Origin: Cryobacterium sp. Y11
Lineage (GTDB): Bacteria > Actinomycetota > Actinomycetes > Actinomycetales > Microbacteriaceae
Assembly: GCF_002929535.1 (NCBI RefSeq)
Contig: NZ_PJJO01000057.1
Span: 62,001 to 126,000, forward strand
DNA: 64,000 nucleotides
Reading direction: 5' to 3'
Shown here: piece after piece, positions 42,854 to 54,359 of the stretch
Layout of the letters: the number at the start of each line of letters is the position of its first letter
Numbering within the stretch: the stretch's first letter is position 1
Made by a program: the position numbers and the translations under genes
The notes under the pieces: model-generated
Told to the model about the DNA's origin: nothing
The model's input: the letters and a program-made list of their open reading frames with translations, nothing else
The model's database searches: none

Positions 42854-43273
42854 ATGCCACTCGTCGCCGATTACAAGTCTTTTACAGAAGCGCGCTCACA
42901 TCTCAAGGAAGTGTTCGATGCGACCGCGCGCGGGCGGACCGTCACCCTGCAGCGCGACGGTCAGCTCTCGGCGATCATGCCAGTGGATCGGCTCCGTACA
43001 TATTTCTCTCGAACTGTATCGCCGCGCGTTCGCGTTACTCGGGAAGATGACCGCACTATTGCGTTGATGGATGGTCGCCCCTTCGTGTCTGAGGGTAGGG
43101 ACGTTGACGGCGCGCTTGCTGACCTGGCCCTATCGCTTCGTGAGTACGCCGAAGACTGGGACGACCGGTTGGAGCATGCTCCGAATCACGCCGACAACTG
43201 GGCGCTTGTGCAGCTCATCAAACTTTCAACCGACGAGGAGCTCCTCGAATGGCTTGAGAGCGGCGGTGAGTAA
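42854..43273 (+). CDS. Phd/YefM-type antitoxin
   Basis: 139 residues. The N-terminal 45 residues (YKSFTEARSHLKEVFDATAR, VTLQRDGQLSAIMPVDRL) match the Phd/YefM DNA-binding fold. The longer C-terminal half (FVSEGRDVDGALADLALSL, REYAEDWDDRLEHAPNHADN) looks like an extra domain, acidic and helical. It overlaps the toxin start by 8 bases. It would neutralise the toxin and repress the operon. Confidence 0.85.
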   Translation: MPLVADYKSFTEARSHLKEVFDATARGRTVTLQRDGQLSAIMPVDRLRTYFSRTVSPRVRVTREDDRTIALMDGRPFVSEGRDVDGALADLALSLREYAEDWDDRLEHAPNHADNWALVQLIKLSTDEELLEWLESGGE

Positions 43274-43715
43274 GTACCCGGCCGCGACCCGCGAGGACCA
43301 CGATGATTTTTGCGTGGCGGAGCAGTGGCAGCTCGTGCGCGGCGCATCCGGACAGCCTGTCCGGCATCACCGCACCTATGAGTTGGCGCTCTGGGACGGG
43401 CACATCCTCCGCACGAGAATCTCCAGGCCCGTCGACAGGTCGACGTACTCTGCTGGAATGTGGACCCACATCCTGCGAACCCAGCTCACCGTTGACGCTG
43501 AGGCATTCTGGGCCTGTGTTCGTGACAAGAAGTTGCCGGACCGCGGGGCGCCCGAAACCCTGACCCAGAAAGAGCCATTACCGCTATATCTCGTTCGCGC
43601 GCTTAGCGAACTCGGCGTCGACGAAAGCGCGAGCCTGGAACTCACCGCGGCGGATGCTGCGCAGCTGCTGTCCGAGAAGATGGCCGAGCGCTACGACCAC
43701 CAACGCCGTTCGTGA
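43266..43715 (+). CDS. Putative toxin paired with Phd-type antitoxin
   Basis: 149 residues from the GTG at 43266, inside the antitoxin gene's last codons. The N-terminal half reads EDHDDFCVAEQWQLVRGASG then RHHRTYELALWDGHILRTRI, and the middle has TYSAGMWTHILRTQLTVDAE. It resembles proteins annotated as cytotoxic translational repressors; I cannot place catalytic residues. The upstream ATG frame from 43071 lies within the antitoxin gene and is not used. Toxin function is inferred from pairing. Confidence 0.7.
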   Translation: MSKYPAATREDHDDFCVAEQWQLVRGASGQPVRHHRTYELALWDGHILRTRISRPVDRSTYSAGMWTHILRTQLTVDAEAFWACVRDKKLPDRGAPETLTQKEPLPLYLVRALSELGVDESASLELTAADAAQLLSEKMAERYDHQRRS

Positions 43716-44000
43716 ATGATGCGACAGCTCCTGGACTGATGACGCTTCAGGAATGCTCGCCGTGCTTGTGGCAGCGATTCTCTCTAGCCTGTCCAATAAC
43801 AACCTCTCGCTCCCGTGTACCAAAATAATTACACGCAAATTTACCTGTAGACACTTCATTACGCCAAGAGGACTCAAAAACTCAACGACAGGACGATTGC
43901 GCCCGTCCAGCATGTGTCCCGTAAAGGGTTGGCGGGCACTTCCTCACGAGGGCGCACTATTTCGTCTGCAGTCGGAAATCAAGTGTCACTCTGACAAACT
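43716..44000. other. Intergenic stretch without recognisable genes
   Basis: 285 bases, locally A/T-richer (43790-43880) than the genes around it. No RNA gene, repeat or coding sequence is supported; it presumably holds the promoter of the following acetyltransferase. Confidence 0.4.
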
Positions 44001-44603
44001 GTGCTGGTGACTGAGGATCTACAGATAGTCCAATTCAACGATCCGCGAATGCAGCATCTAACGCAGAGTGGATACGTCGTTGTCGGCGAATCGTGGGGTG
44101 CCCGCCTGCGTCTCAGTGATCCCCCCGACCTGGCGAGACTGAACACGGCCGTCGTCGCGGCAACGGAACAAGCATTCCTTATCCACGAACTCGACGCCAG
44201 ATGGGCGCCTCAGGTCACGGCACTGGAAGCCCTGAACTACGCCGACTACCCATACACGCCAGCGACAGAAGTGCCGCACCGCGACGAGTCCGACGTGCTC
44301 GAACTCTGGAGGTCCGGTTGCCGCATCTTTGGCGCCATCGATGACGGGCAACTCGTGGCAGTCAGCGTCATCCGCTTGATCACCGCGCGCGGAGAAACCG
44401 AATTCACGTCCGTCGACCCCTCATACCGCCGCAGGGGGCTTGCCATGGCCGTTAAGGCGGCGTCGATCCTGGCCTTGGCCGATGACGGCGTCAGGATCTT
44501 CGGCACGGGTGGCGCGCAGGTCAACACCGGCAGCATCCGCATGAATGAACATCTCGGCTACGCCATCGAAGAACGATGGCTCAGCCTCACGCTGCCGCAA
44601 TAA
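44001..44603 (+). CDS. GNAT family N-acetyltransferase
   Basis: 200 residues from a GTG start (a second GTG two codons later is possible). The acetyl-CoA binding motif is TSVDPSYRRRGLAMAVKAAS, followed by the GTGGAQVNTGSIRMNEHLGY region that closes the GNAT fold. The N-terminal 90 residues are unlike a second GNAT domain and may bind substrate. Substrate unknown. Confidence 0.85.
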   Translation: MLVTEDLQIVQFNDPRMQHLTQSGYVVVGESWGARLRLSDPPDLARLNTAVVAATEQAFLIHELDARWAPQVTALEALNYADYPYTPATEVPHRDESDVLELWRSGCRIFGAIDDGQLVAVSVIRLITARGETEFTSVDPSYRRRGLAMAVKAASILALADDGVRIFGTGGAQVNTGSIRMNEHLGYAIEERWLSLTLPQ

Positions 44604-44651
44604 TACGAAGCAAAGTACCCGGCAGGGGTTCCCCGTGCGGTCGTCGGCCTG

Positions 44652-44996
44652 TTAGCTCAACTCGGTGACGAACCCGATCTTGTTGCCGTCCAGATCAGTC
44701 AGCTCGAAGAACTCGACCACCCCTGTAAAACGCTACAACTCGGTGACCGTCAGGCCCTGGTCCACAAACCTCTCGCGCTCCACCGCAGCATTCTGCACAC
44801 TGATGTTCACAGAGATACCATCTCGACCCGCGAGATCTGGGGCCAAGGCCAGCTGGAGCCAGAACGCGCCGAGATCAAATTCGGCGAGTCCGTCCAGAGT
44901 AATCTGGTCAGTTTCACCCAGCTCGACGGCCGATTGATACAACGCGATCGCACGGTCAAGATCACGAACACCGACGGTAACAGTCTCTGCCTTCAA
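44652..44996 (-). pseudogene. VOC/glyoxalase-like protein with in-frame amber codon
   Basis: MKAETVTVGVRDLDRAIALYQ to GLTVTEL, then TAG at 44730-44732, then the same frame continues RFTGVVEFFELTDLDGNKIG and FVTELS to a TAA. The two parts together make a normal 114-residue VOC domain, and the second part includes the DLDGNKIGF strand that supplies a metal-ligand Glu/Asp in this superfamily. A single base change explains it; a sequencing error is possible. Confidence 0.75.
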
Positions 44997-45039
44997 GAAA
45001 TGAACCTAGCAATCCTTCCGGCATCCCAGTGATGCAATT

Positions 45040-45348
45040 TTGCGCCGCCCTGCCAACAAACCGCTCGCGCGGGATCCACTTTGGGGAGAGCGTCCCGCAG
45101 AGGGTCCCCAAGCGGGACGGCAGCGGTGGTTCATGCCTGGAGTAGCGTTCAGGCCCCGGGTGGCGATACCGGGCAAATGGGCGGGAACGTTCAACAAGGA
45201 CGGCGACAAGTCGTTGTGGAACGTCAGCGCACCAAGGGAATCAGTCGTGATCGAGCTCCTTGACGAGCACTTTGCACGACTGGTGCTCACCGTGGATCAG
45301 CCCCGATCCGTCGTGGACGCCATTAATGTCGCCGTTCAGCCTGGCTAG
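45040..45348 (+). CDS. Hypothetical protein, likely fragment
   Basis: 102 residues. The C-terminal half (KDGDKSLWNVSAPRESVVIE, LLDEHFARLVLTVDQPRSVV) resembles a short actinobacterial domain of unknown function with a D...V.D....VVIEL.DE..DRLVV pattern. The N-terminal 45 residues are Arg/Pro-rich and look unrelated, so the protein may start later or be a remnant. No ribosome site is clear. Confidence 0.4.
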   Translation: MRRPANKPLARDPLWGERPAEGPQAGRQRWFMPGVAFRPRVAIPGKWAGTFNKDGDKSLWNVSAPRESVVIELLDEHFARLVLTVDQPRSVVDAINVAVQPG

Positions 45349-45441
45349 AGAACTGCAGGCAGAACGTTGCGGATGAATGCGGCAGCGTCCACATCGTCTG
45401 CGCGGTGATTCCAACCCAGTTGATGTCGCTAGGCTCGCCGA

Positions 45442-45951
45442 ATGAGCACCCCTGAGTTCTTGATACGACCAACAGCCGCTGATGACTGGCGTGAGATCCG
45501 CGAATTGCGGCTTGAGATGATTCGGGATACCCCGACGGCATATACCGAGACGCTTGAGACAGCCGTGAGTCACGGCGAGGCCGAGTGGAGAATGCGCGCA
45601 CAGCGTGGTGCCAGCGGAAACGGCATCGCGATTGCCGCGATCGCTGAATCTGGGCGCTGGATCGGGACGATGGCCGGATTCGTACCGGATCCAGAAACCG
45701 GAGCGATCCTGGTGGGCGTGTACGTGGCACCTGATTTCCGAGGCATCAAGATGGGCCTGACCGATGCCCTGCTAAATACCGTGGAGGATTGGGCACGCAA
45801 GGAGGGCGACCAGCTGACTCTTCAGGTGCACGAAGACAATATTCGCGCACAAAAGGCCTATGTACGACGGGGGTTTATGGCCACGGGCCACACCGTCGCC
45901 TACAATCTCGACCCCAGTAAGAAGGAACTAGAAATGACGAAGACACTGTAA
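45442..45951 (+). CDS. GNAT family N-acetyltransferase
   Basis: 169 residues starting MSTPEFLIRPTAADDWREIR. GNAT fold with the beta4-alpha3 motif LVGVYVAPDFRGIKMGLTDA; the usual RGxGxG pattern is RGIKMG. The C-terminal NIRAQKAYVRRGFMATGHTV closes the fold. Short hydrophilic tail. Substrate unknown. The 236 bases after it hold no gene I can support. Confidence 0.88.
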   Translation: MSTPEFLIRPTAADDWREIRELRLEMIRDTPTAYTETLETAVSHGEAEWRMRAQRGASGNGIAIAAIAESGRWIGTMAGFVPDPETGAILVGVYVAPDFRGIKMGLTDALLNTVEDWARKEGDQLTLQVHEDNIRAQKAYVRRGFMATGHTVAYNLDPSKKELEMTKTL

Positions 45952-46187
45952 CAATCAATTGCCAGAGCTCAGCTGATTTACCTCGTTCATGGTGGTGGTC
46001 GCCGATCTACCGTCGGTCAAATAGTCCCGCTGCGGATTTTGTGCGCCAGGGCGAGCCTTTTCACCGGATGCTACGAGACAACAAGGCGATGACAGCGACA
46101 ATGCTGTGCCCGTCAGCGGCGCGGTGTCGTGTGCGTGTCGCGGGGCATTCGTCACCGCTGAACGCGATCGCTCAGTAGGCTCGGTGG

Positions 46188-46937
46188 GTGAACGTGATTC
46201 AGGAGATCGAAACGCGGCTGCCGGAAGATGCGGTTGTCGGTTTTCGACGACTCATCGGACAGGCGCGTGTGGGCGACCCGATCCTGCTGCAGGAACGGGC
46301 CATGGCGCGCATGGTCGTGCAAGCAGAGTGGATTTTGAACCGGGTCGGCACCGACGGCATCCGTTTGACCAAGGCCGGGCACCTTCCGCCGGCCGTTGTC
46401 GTGGAGGCGGCAGCCGAGCTCGACTGGGGCTGGCCGATCAGCGTCAACCGCGAGGTGCACCTGCGTCCGCTGCAGGAACTGCGTGGGCACCTGCGCGACG
46501 TTGGGCTGCTGCGCATGAGCAAGGGGCTGCTGCTGCTCACCAAAAAGGGTCGTGCCCTCGTCGGCAATCCCCGCGATCTTTGGTGGCACCTCGCCCGCAC
46601 CATTCACCACAGCCGTACGCCCGCAGTGAGTGACGCCACCCGGCTGCTGCTGCTGTTCGTTGCGACCCGCGGTCTCACCCGTCACGAGGACTACCTGGTG
46701 ACCCTCGCGCGCGCGCTCGGTTCGCTCGGCTGGGCGCAGTCCGACGGTCAGGAACCGACGACGGAGTCGGTCTGGCACCTCGTCGATACCAAATGGCGCC
46801 TGCTCAACCGGCTCAGTGTGTTCGAACAGACGGATGCCTGGCACGGCGATCGCAGTGCAGTCACCGTTGGCGGTGCCGCCTTCGCCCGGGCTGCGCTGCA
46901 GTCCAACGCACCGATCATCGCCGCCTCCGATTCATAG
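46188..46937 (+). CDS. Conserved hypothetical protein, 249 residues
   Basis: Starts at GTG 46188 (VNVIQEIETRLPEDAVVGFR). Residues 35-125 contain a winged-helix-like part with a KGLLLLTKKGRALVGNP turn typical of DNA-binding wings, and the rest is helical (TRLLLLFVATRGLTRHEDYL, WHLVDTKWRLLNRLSVFEQT). A relation to DNA-associated proteins is possible but not shown. No membrane segment or signal peptide. It stands alone, 47 bases before the aminopeptidase gene. Confidence 0.7.
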   Translation: MNVIQEIETRLPEDAVVGFRRLIGQARVGDPILLQERAMARMVVQAEWILNRVGTDGIRLTKAGHLPPAVVVEAAAELDWGWPISVNREVHLRPLQELRGHLRDVGLLRMSKGLLLLTKKGRALVGNPRDLWWHLARTIHHSRTPAVSDATRLLLLFVATRGLTRHEDYLVTLARALGSLGWAQSDGQEPTTESVWHLVDTKWRLLNRLSVFEQTDAWHGDRSAVTVGGAAFARAALQSNAPIIAASDS

Positions 46938-46984
46938 CCCGGCCAGCGGCATCCACTGCCCGGCACGAGTGGTTGGATGGATAA

Positions 46985-48268
46985 ATGGATGCACAGCCCG
47001 AGTACATTGCCGATTTTTCCGCCTTTCTCCAAGCATCACCGTCGTCGTACCACGCCGCCGCAGAGGTCGCCCGACGCCTCGACGCGGCCGGATTCATCCG
47101 GCAGAGCGAGTCAGACGACTGGACTCAGGCTTTTGAAGGTATCGGCCACTACGTCGTGCGCGACGGCGCCGTCATCGCCTGGTCGCAACCGGCCGGCGCC
47201 GGTCCGACCACCCCGTTTCGTATTCTTGGCGCGCACACCGATTCCCCGGGGTTCAAGCTCAAACCGAAGCCCACGATCGGCTCACACGGCTGGCTGCAGG
47301 CCGGCGTCGAGGTCTACGGCGGGCCGCTGCTGAACTCCTGGCTCGACCGCGAGCTCGAACTCGCCGGCCGGCTGGTCACCCGCGATGGCACCGAACATTT
47401 GGTGCGGACCGGTCCGTTCCTGCGCATTCCGCAGCTCGCCGTGCATCTTGATCGCGAGGTCAACAACGGCCTCACCCTCGACCGGCAACGCCACCTCACT
47501 CCCGTCTTCGGCGTTGGCGACGCATCAGAGGCCGACCTGGTGGCCCATCTGGCCGGCCTGGCAGGGTTATCGGCAGCGGATGTCGCCGGTTACGACATCC
47601 TGACCGCCGACACCAACCCGCCAGCCACCTTCGGCCTCCGCAATGAACTCTTCGCCGCTGGGCGCCTCGACAATCTCTCCTCGGTCTATGCCGGGCTGCG
47701 CGCCCTCATCGCGACGAGTGAACAGACCACTGGCCCGATCAGCGTGCTCGCCGCCTTCGACCACGAAGAACTCGGCTCCGAGTCGCGTTCCGGCGCGAGC
47801 GGGCCGCTGCTCGATGACATCCTCACCCGCATCGGCGCCGTCCTGGGTGCCACCGTGTCAGAGCGGCTGCAGGCCTACGCCGAGTCCTGGTGTCTCTCCG
47901 CCGATGCCGGACATGCCGTGCACCCGAACTATCCGGAGCGCCACGACCCGGCCAACACGCCCATCCTCGGCGGAGGTCCGCTGCTCAAAATCAACGCCAA
48001 CCAGCGTTATGCAACGGATGCCCATGGCGCAGCCCTCTGGGCGCGCATCTGCGCCCAGGCCAACGTCGAGTACCAGGAATTCGTCTCCAACAACACGGTG
48101 CCCTGTGGTTCAACGATCGGACCGCTGACCGCGACCCGGCTGGGCATTCGCGTCGTCGACGTGGGAGTTCCGCTGTTGTCGATGCATTCCGCGCGGGAAC
48201 TCTGCCACGTCAACGATCCACAGGCGCTCCGCACGGCCGTGGCCGCTTTCTTTGCTCCTGAGGTGTAA
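46985..48268 (+). CDS. M18 family aminopeptidase
   Basis: 427 residues. Cytoplasmic di-zinc aminopeptidase that prefers acidic N-terminal residues in studied relatives. Metal-binding motifs are RILGAHTDSPGFKLKP, NELFAAGRLDNLSSVYAGL (Asp), AFDHEELGSESRSGASG (two Glu), and the late MHSARELCH (His). Length is normal. The start MDAQPEYIADFSAFLQ is preceded by GGTTGGATGGATAA, with no strong ribosome site. It is probably a stand-alone gene. Confidence 0.93.
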   Translation: MDAQPEYIADFSAFLQASPSSYHAAAEVARRLDAAGFIRQSESDDWTQAFEGIGHYVVRDGAVIAWSQPAGAGPTTPFRILGAHTDSPGFKLKPKPTIGSHGWLQAGVEVYGGPLLNSWLDRELELAGRLVTRDGTEHLVRTGPFLRIPQLAVHLDREVNNGLTLDRQRHLTPVFGVGDASEADLVAHLAGLAGLSAADVAGYDILTADTNPPATFGLRNELFAAGRLDNLSSVYAGLRALIATSEQTTGPISVLAAFDHEELGSESRSGASGPLLDDILTRIGAVLGATVSERLQAYAESWCLSADAGHAVHPNYPERHDPANTPILGGGPLLKINANQRYATDAHGAALWARICAQANVEYQEFVSNNTVPCGSTIGPLTATRLGIRVVDVGVPLLSMHSARELCHVNDPQALRTAVAAFFAPEV

Positions 48269-48323
48269 TCGGTCGCTGGTCAGGCATCCGCTCTAGTATG
48301 TTTCTCTGGCGACGGAACGCGGG

Positions 48324-50765
<2,442 letters not shown>

Positions 50766-50838
50766 CGTCGAGATATACGTTTAAACCTTTCGGTGGTCTC
50801 CCGGGCAGTTCCGGGGGCCACCTCGTTTGGAGCACTTC

Positions 50839-51696
50839 ATGACCTCGCAGCGCATCGCTTTCCTCGACGTCGACGGCACCCTCATCGATTCGGGGGAGAC
50901 GATTGCCCCGTCTTCGATCGAGGCGGTGCGCACCGCCAGGGCCAACGGCCACCTCGTCTATCTCAGCACCGGGCGGGCTTCGGTCGAGATCTACTCCGCC
51001 ATTCGTGACATCGGATTCGACGGCGCAATTAGCGCCGGCGGCGGGTTCGCCGAAGTCGGCGACGAACTCGTGATCGCCCGCACGATGCCCGAAGCAGCGG
51101 TGGCGCGCATGGTCGACTTCTACGAGGAATCTGGGTACGACTTCTACCTGCAGTCGCTCAACCAGCTGTTCCCGAGTCCCGGGGTAGGTGCGCGCTTCAC
51201 GTCGTACCACGCGGACAACCGGAAACGACGCGGCTACGCCAGCACCAATTTTCCGTCCGTGACCGACCGCCACGAACACCCGAAGGTGAAGGCCTTCGCC
51301 AATGTGCGCCCGCTCAGCTACACCGGGATCGCGAAATCGGTTTTCCTCGCCGCTGACTCGACGGCGTACGACCGCGTGGCTGAGGCGCTCAGCCCTGACT
51401 TCCACGTGATCACCGGCACCATCCCGCACATGGGCGGGGGCAGCGGCGAGGTGACCCTTGGCGGGGTCAATAAGGGCAGCACCATTGTGCAGCTGCTGGG
51501 CCACCTGGGAATCGACGCAGCAGCTGCGATCGGCATCGGTGACAGCACCAACGACATTGAAATGTTGCAGGTCTGCGGAGTTGGCATCGCTATGGGTAAC
51601 GCCACCGACGCGGTCAAGGCGCACGCCGACGAGGTCACCACCGCCGTGCTCGACGACGGCGTCTGGAACGCCTTCCGCCGCCACGGCTTGATCTAA
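50839..51696 (+). CDS. Cof-type HAD hydrolase
   Basis: 285 residues from the ATG at 50839, six bases after GGAG. HAD motif I FLDVDGTLIDSG, motif II STGRA, motif III Lys region GGVNKGSTIVQLL, motif IV GIGDSTNDIEML identify the Cof/YidA subfamily, which dephosphorylates sugar phosphates and cofactors. It follows the bgl remnants directly and may once have been part of that operon, but it is itself intact. A G/C-rich hairpin (GGTGG...CCACC, about 50791-50822) separates them. Confidence 0.9.
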   Translation: MTSQRIAFLDVDGTLIDSGETIAPSSIEAVRTARANGHLVYLSTGRASVEIYSAIRDIGFDGAISAGGGFAEVGDELVIARTMPEAAVARMVDFYEESGYDFYLQSLNQLFPSPGVGARFTSYHADNRKRRGYASTNFPSVTDRHEHPKVKAFANVRPLSYTGIAKSVFLAADSTAYDRVAEALSPDFHVITGTIPHMGGGSGEVTLGGVNKGSTIVQLLGHLGIDAAAAIGIGDSTNDIEMLQVCGVGIAMGNATDAVKAHADEVTTAVLDDGVWNAFRRHGLI

Positions 51697-51719
51697 CGAA
51701 ACGAGGCGGGTGCTGAAAC

Positions 51720-52634
51720 TTACGTCTCGGAAGCGAGATTGTCGGTGCGAACGATGCGCGCGAGACGCGCGCGGGCGGCATCCTCTGAGGTCGACGTGGG
51801 GCCGAGCAGGGTGCGAACGGCCCCCAGAACGAGGCGAGTTGCCCAGACGACGGGCAGGCGCGAGCGTTTCAGACCGAGCATGTCCCGATACTCGCGGGGG
51901 ATCGATGCGACGGCCCCGGCGAACATGATGCGGTAAAACGGCAGCATGCCGCGGCTCAGCGGCGGGTAGCGGATGAAGCGCACAGCGTCGGCCACGCGGG
52001 AATCGCTTTTCAGAATGCCGGCGCTGCGAAAACCTTCGAGCTGGTCGGCGAGCTCGGTGGCGGAATGCGGCGCGTTTTGCACGCCGATCAGCTCGCCGGC
52101 CGTTGCCCATTCGTTGACGTAGGCGTCGGCACCGCCGGGGATCGCGTCGCCCCAAAGCAGGTGGGATTGCAGGAAGGCGTCGGTGAATACCACGTGCACC
52201 CACGACAGAAGTTCGGGGTCGCCCGCGGTATAGGGGCGTTCATCTCCTCGCGCATCGAGGTAGGTTCCGGCGACACGTTCATGAAAATGTTCGACCCGGC
52301 CCGACTCGCGCTGGGCCACAACCGTGTCAGCGAAGGTCACGGTGACGAGCCACTGAATCGTTCCCGACAGACGTCCGAGCGGGTCTTCATGATAGCGAGA
52401 CCAATCGTGCACACCGGCCATCGCGCCCGGGTGCAGGGTCTGCATGAGCAAGGCGCGAATACCAGCGACCATAGTGGCCATTCCGCCGTGCACCGCCCAG
52501 GCTGCGCTCCCCGGTCCGAAGTATCCGGCGTCATCGCCCGTGGCGATCTGATTGACCCATTTCGGGCGGCCCTCGCTGTTGCCCGAGAGCGTTACCAGAA
52601 GATGCGAACGCCAGCTGTCCGTGAATCTGCCCAT
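51720..52634 (-). CDS. Oxygenase MpaB family protein (DUF2236)
   Basis: 304 residues from the ATG at 52632-52634; the longer frame lacks a ribosome site. The hallmark segments are GPGSAAWAVHGGMATMVAGI, LLMQTLHPGAMAGVHDWSRY and HEDPLGRLSGTIQWLVTVTF, the DUF2236 pattern with the conserved His residues that bind heme in latex-clearing protein and MpaB relatives. Substrate unknown. It is divergent from the sugar porter, with 164 bases between their starts. Confidence 0.88.
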   Translation of the reverse strand: MGRFTDSWRSHLLVTLSGNSEGRPKWVNQIATGDDAGYFGPGSAAWAVHGGMATMVAGIRALLMQTLHPGAMAGVHDWSRYHEDPLGRLSGTIQWLVTVTFADTVVAQRESGRVEHFHERVAGTYLDARGDERPYTAGDPELLSWVHVVFTDAFLQSHLLWGDAIPGGADAYVNEWATAGELIGVQNAPHSATELADQLEGFRSAGILKSDSRVADAVRFIRYPPLSRGMLPFYRIMFAGAVASIPREYRDMLGLKRSRLPVVWATRLVLGAVRTLLGPTSTSEDAARARLARIVRTDNLASET

Positions 52635-52798
52635 CTTCGGATAGTAGCCCGGCCCCGCTGAACGCCCGCCGCACGCGGAGACAGCTGAGTCAGAAATGAG
52701 TGGCACCCGAAGTAGGCTGGTCAGGTTGCACACACGTTGATCCAGCCCCGCGCGGGGCATACACGATACAGGGGGCGGCACTTGACCGACACAGCACG

Positions 52799-54274
52799 AT
52801 GACCACATCCATTCCGGCCTCAGACCGTGGAACGCCCAGCAATAACCGAAAAGTCATCGCGCTGGCCGTTGCCGGTGCGCTCGGTGGTTTTCTATTCGGT
52901 TTCGATTCCTCCGTCATTAACGGTGCCGTCAACGCCGTGCAGGAGGAATTCGGCCTGAACGCGACCCTGACCGGATTCGCCGTGGCCTGCGCGCTCCTCG
53001 GTGCAGCAGCCGGCGCGTTTTTCGGTGGCCGATTCGCCGACCGCTACGGGCGTATCCCCATGATGGTTCTGGGTGGCGTGGTGTTTTTGGTCAGCTCGAT
53101 CGGCTCCGGCTTCGCTTTCGGCGTCGTCGACCTGATCATCTGGCGGGTGGTCGGCGGACTCGGCATCGGTCTCGCATCCGTTGTGGCACCGGCGTACATA
53201 GCCGAAATTTCGCCGCGGCAGATGCGTGGGCGCCTCGGCTCGCTGCAACAGCTCGCGATCACGCTCGGTATCTTCACCGCGCTGCTCTCCGACGCTACGT
53301 TCGCGCAGAGTGCGGGTGGAGCCGGCAGTGAGTTCTGGTTCGGCTTGGAAGCGTGGCGCTGGATGTTCCTCGCCGGCGCAGTGCCGGCCATCGTCTACGG
53401 CGGCATCGCGTTCATTTTGCCGGAATCCCCGCGTTTTCTCATTTTGAAAGATAAAGAAGCGGATGCCCGCGCCGTCTTCACCCGGCTGTGGCCAAGTGGC
53501 GACGTCGACCGCGAAATTCGTGACATGCGCGACTCGATCGAGGTCGACGCTCGGAGCCACAAATCCGGATCTCTGCGCGGAAAGACGTTCGGCCTCAAAC
53601 CGATTGTCTGGGTCGGCATCATCCTGTCGGTGTTCCAACAGTTCGTTGGCATCAACGTGATTTTCTACTACTCGACTACCCTCTGGCAAGCGGTCGGGTT
53701 TGAAGAATCCAATTCGCTCACCATCTCGGTGATTACGTCGGTGACCAATATTTTGGTGACCCTCGTCGCCATTGCCCTGGTCGATCGGATCGGCCGCCGG
53801 CCAATTCTGCTAACCGGCTCCATCGGCATGACAGCGTCCCTCGCGGCCATGGCGATCGCCTTCAGTCAATCGAAAACCGTCGGCGGTGAACTGAGCTTGC
53901 CGGGCGCTTGGGCGCCAATCGCACTCGTGGCCGCGAACCTTTTTGTCATCTCGTTTGGTGCGTCCTGGGGGCCGGTGGTGTGGGTCTTGCTGGGGGAGAT
54001 GTTCCCGAACTCGATTCGCGCCAAGGCACTCGGGCTCGCCGCCGCCGCCCAGTGGATCGCGAACTTTCTCATCACCATCAGCTTTCCACCGATGGCCGAT
54101 GCCTCCCTCCCGATCACCTACGGCCTCTATGCCCTGTTTGCCGGACTGTCGTTCTGGTTCGTGCTGCGCAAGGTTCCCGAGACGAACGGCATGTCGCTCG
54201 AAGAAGCCGACACCCTGCTGCCGCCGAAGAACTCGGCCAAGAAAGCGGCCGACAGCGCACAAAGCAGTAATTAG
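52799..54274 (+). CDS. MFS sugar porter
   Basis: 491 residues with 12 predicted helices. Sugar-porter motifs: RFADRYGRIPMM, PESPRFLI after helix 6, DRIGRRPILLTGS between helices 8 and 9, and PETNGMSLEEAD at the C-terminus. The QFVGINVIFYYSTTLWQAVG segment matches the sugar-binding helix 7 of GalP/XylE-type proteins. It imports a monosaccharide or polyol with protons; the exact sugar is open. The start at 52799 follows the family N-terminus; the frame extends upstream to 52700 without support. Confidence 0.92.
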   Translation: MTTSIPASDRGTPSNNRKVIALAVAGALGGFLFGFDSSVINGAVNAVQEEFGLNATLTGFAVACALLGAAAGAFFGGRFADRYGRIPMMVLGGVVFLVSSIGSGFAFGVVDLIIWRVVGGLGIGLASVVAPAYIAEISPRQMRGRLGSLQQLAITLGIFTALLSDATFAQSAGGAGSEFWFGLEAWRWMFLAGAVPAIVYGGIAFILPESPRFLILKDKEADARAVFTRLWPSGDVDREIRDMRDSIEVDARSHKSGSLRGKTFGLKPIVWVGIILSVFQQFVGINVIFYYSTTLWQAVGFEESNSLTISVITSVTNILVTLVAIALVDRIGRRPILLTGSIGMTASLAAMAIAFSQSKTVGGELSLPGAWAPIALVAANLFVISFGASWGPVVWVLLGEMFPNSIRAKALGLAAAAQWIANFLITISFPPMADASLPITYGLYALFAGLSFWFVLRKVPETNGMSLEEADTLLPPKNSAKKAADSAQSSN

Positions 54275-54359
54275 GCTTTCACGTCAAGCCCCCGAACGGG
54301 CAGTCGCACGGTCGGGGAATTCTCGATACCTTCACAACACAAGATTGTGGAGTGTGACC

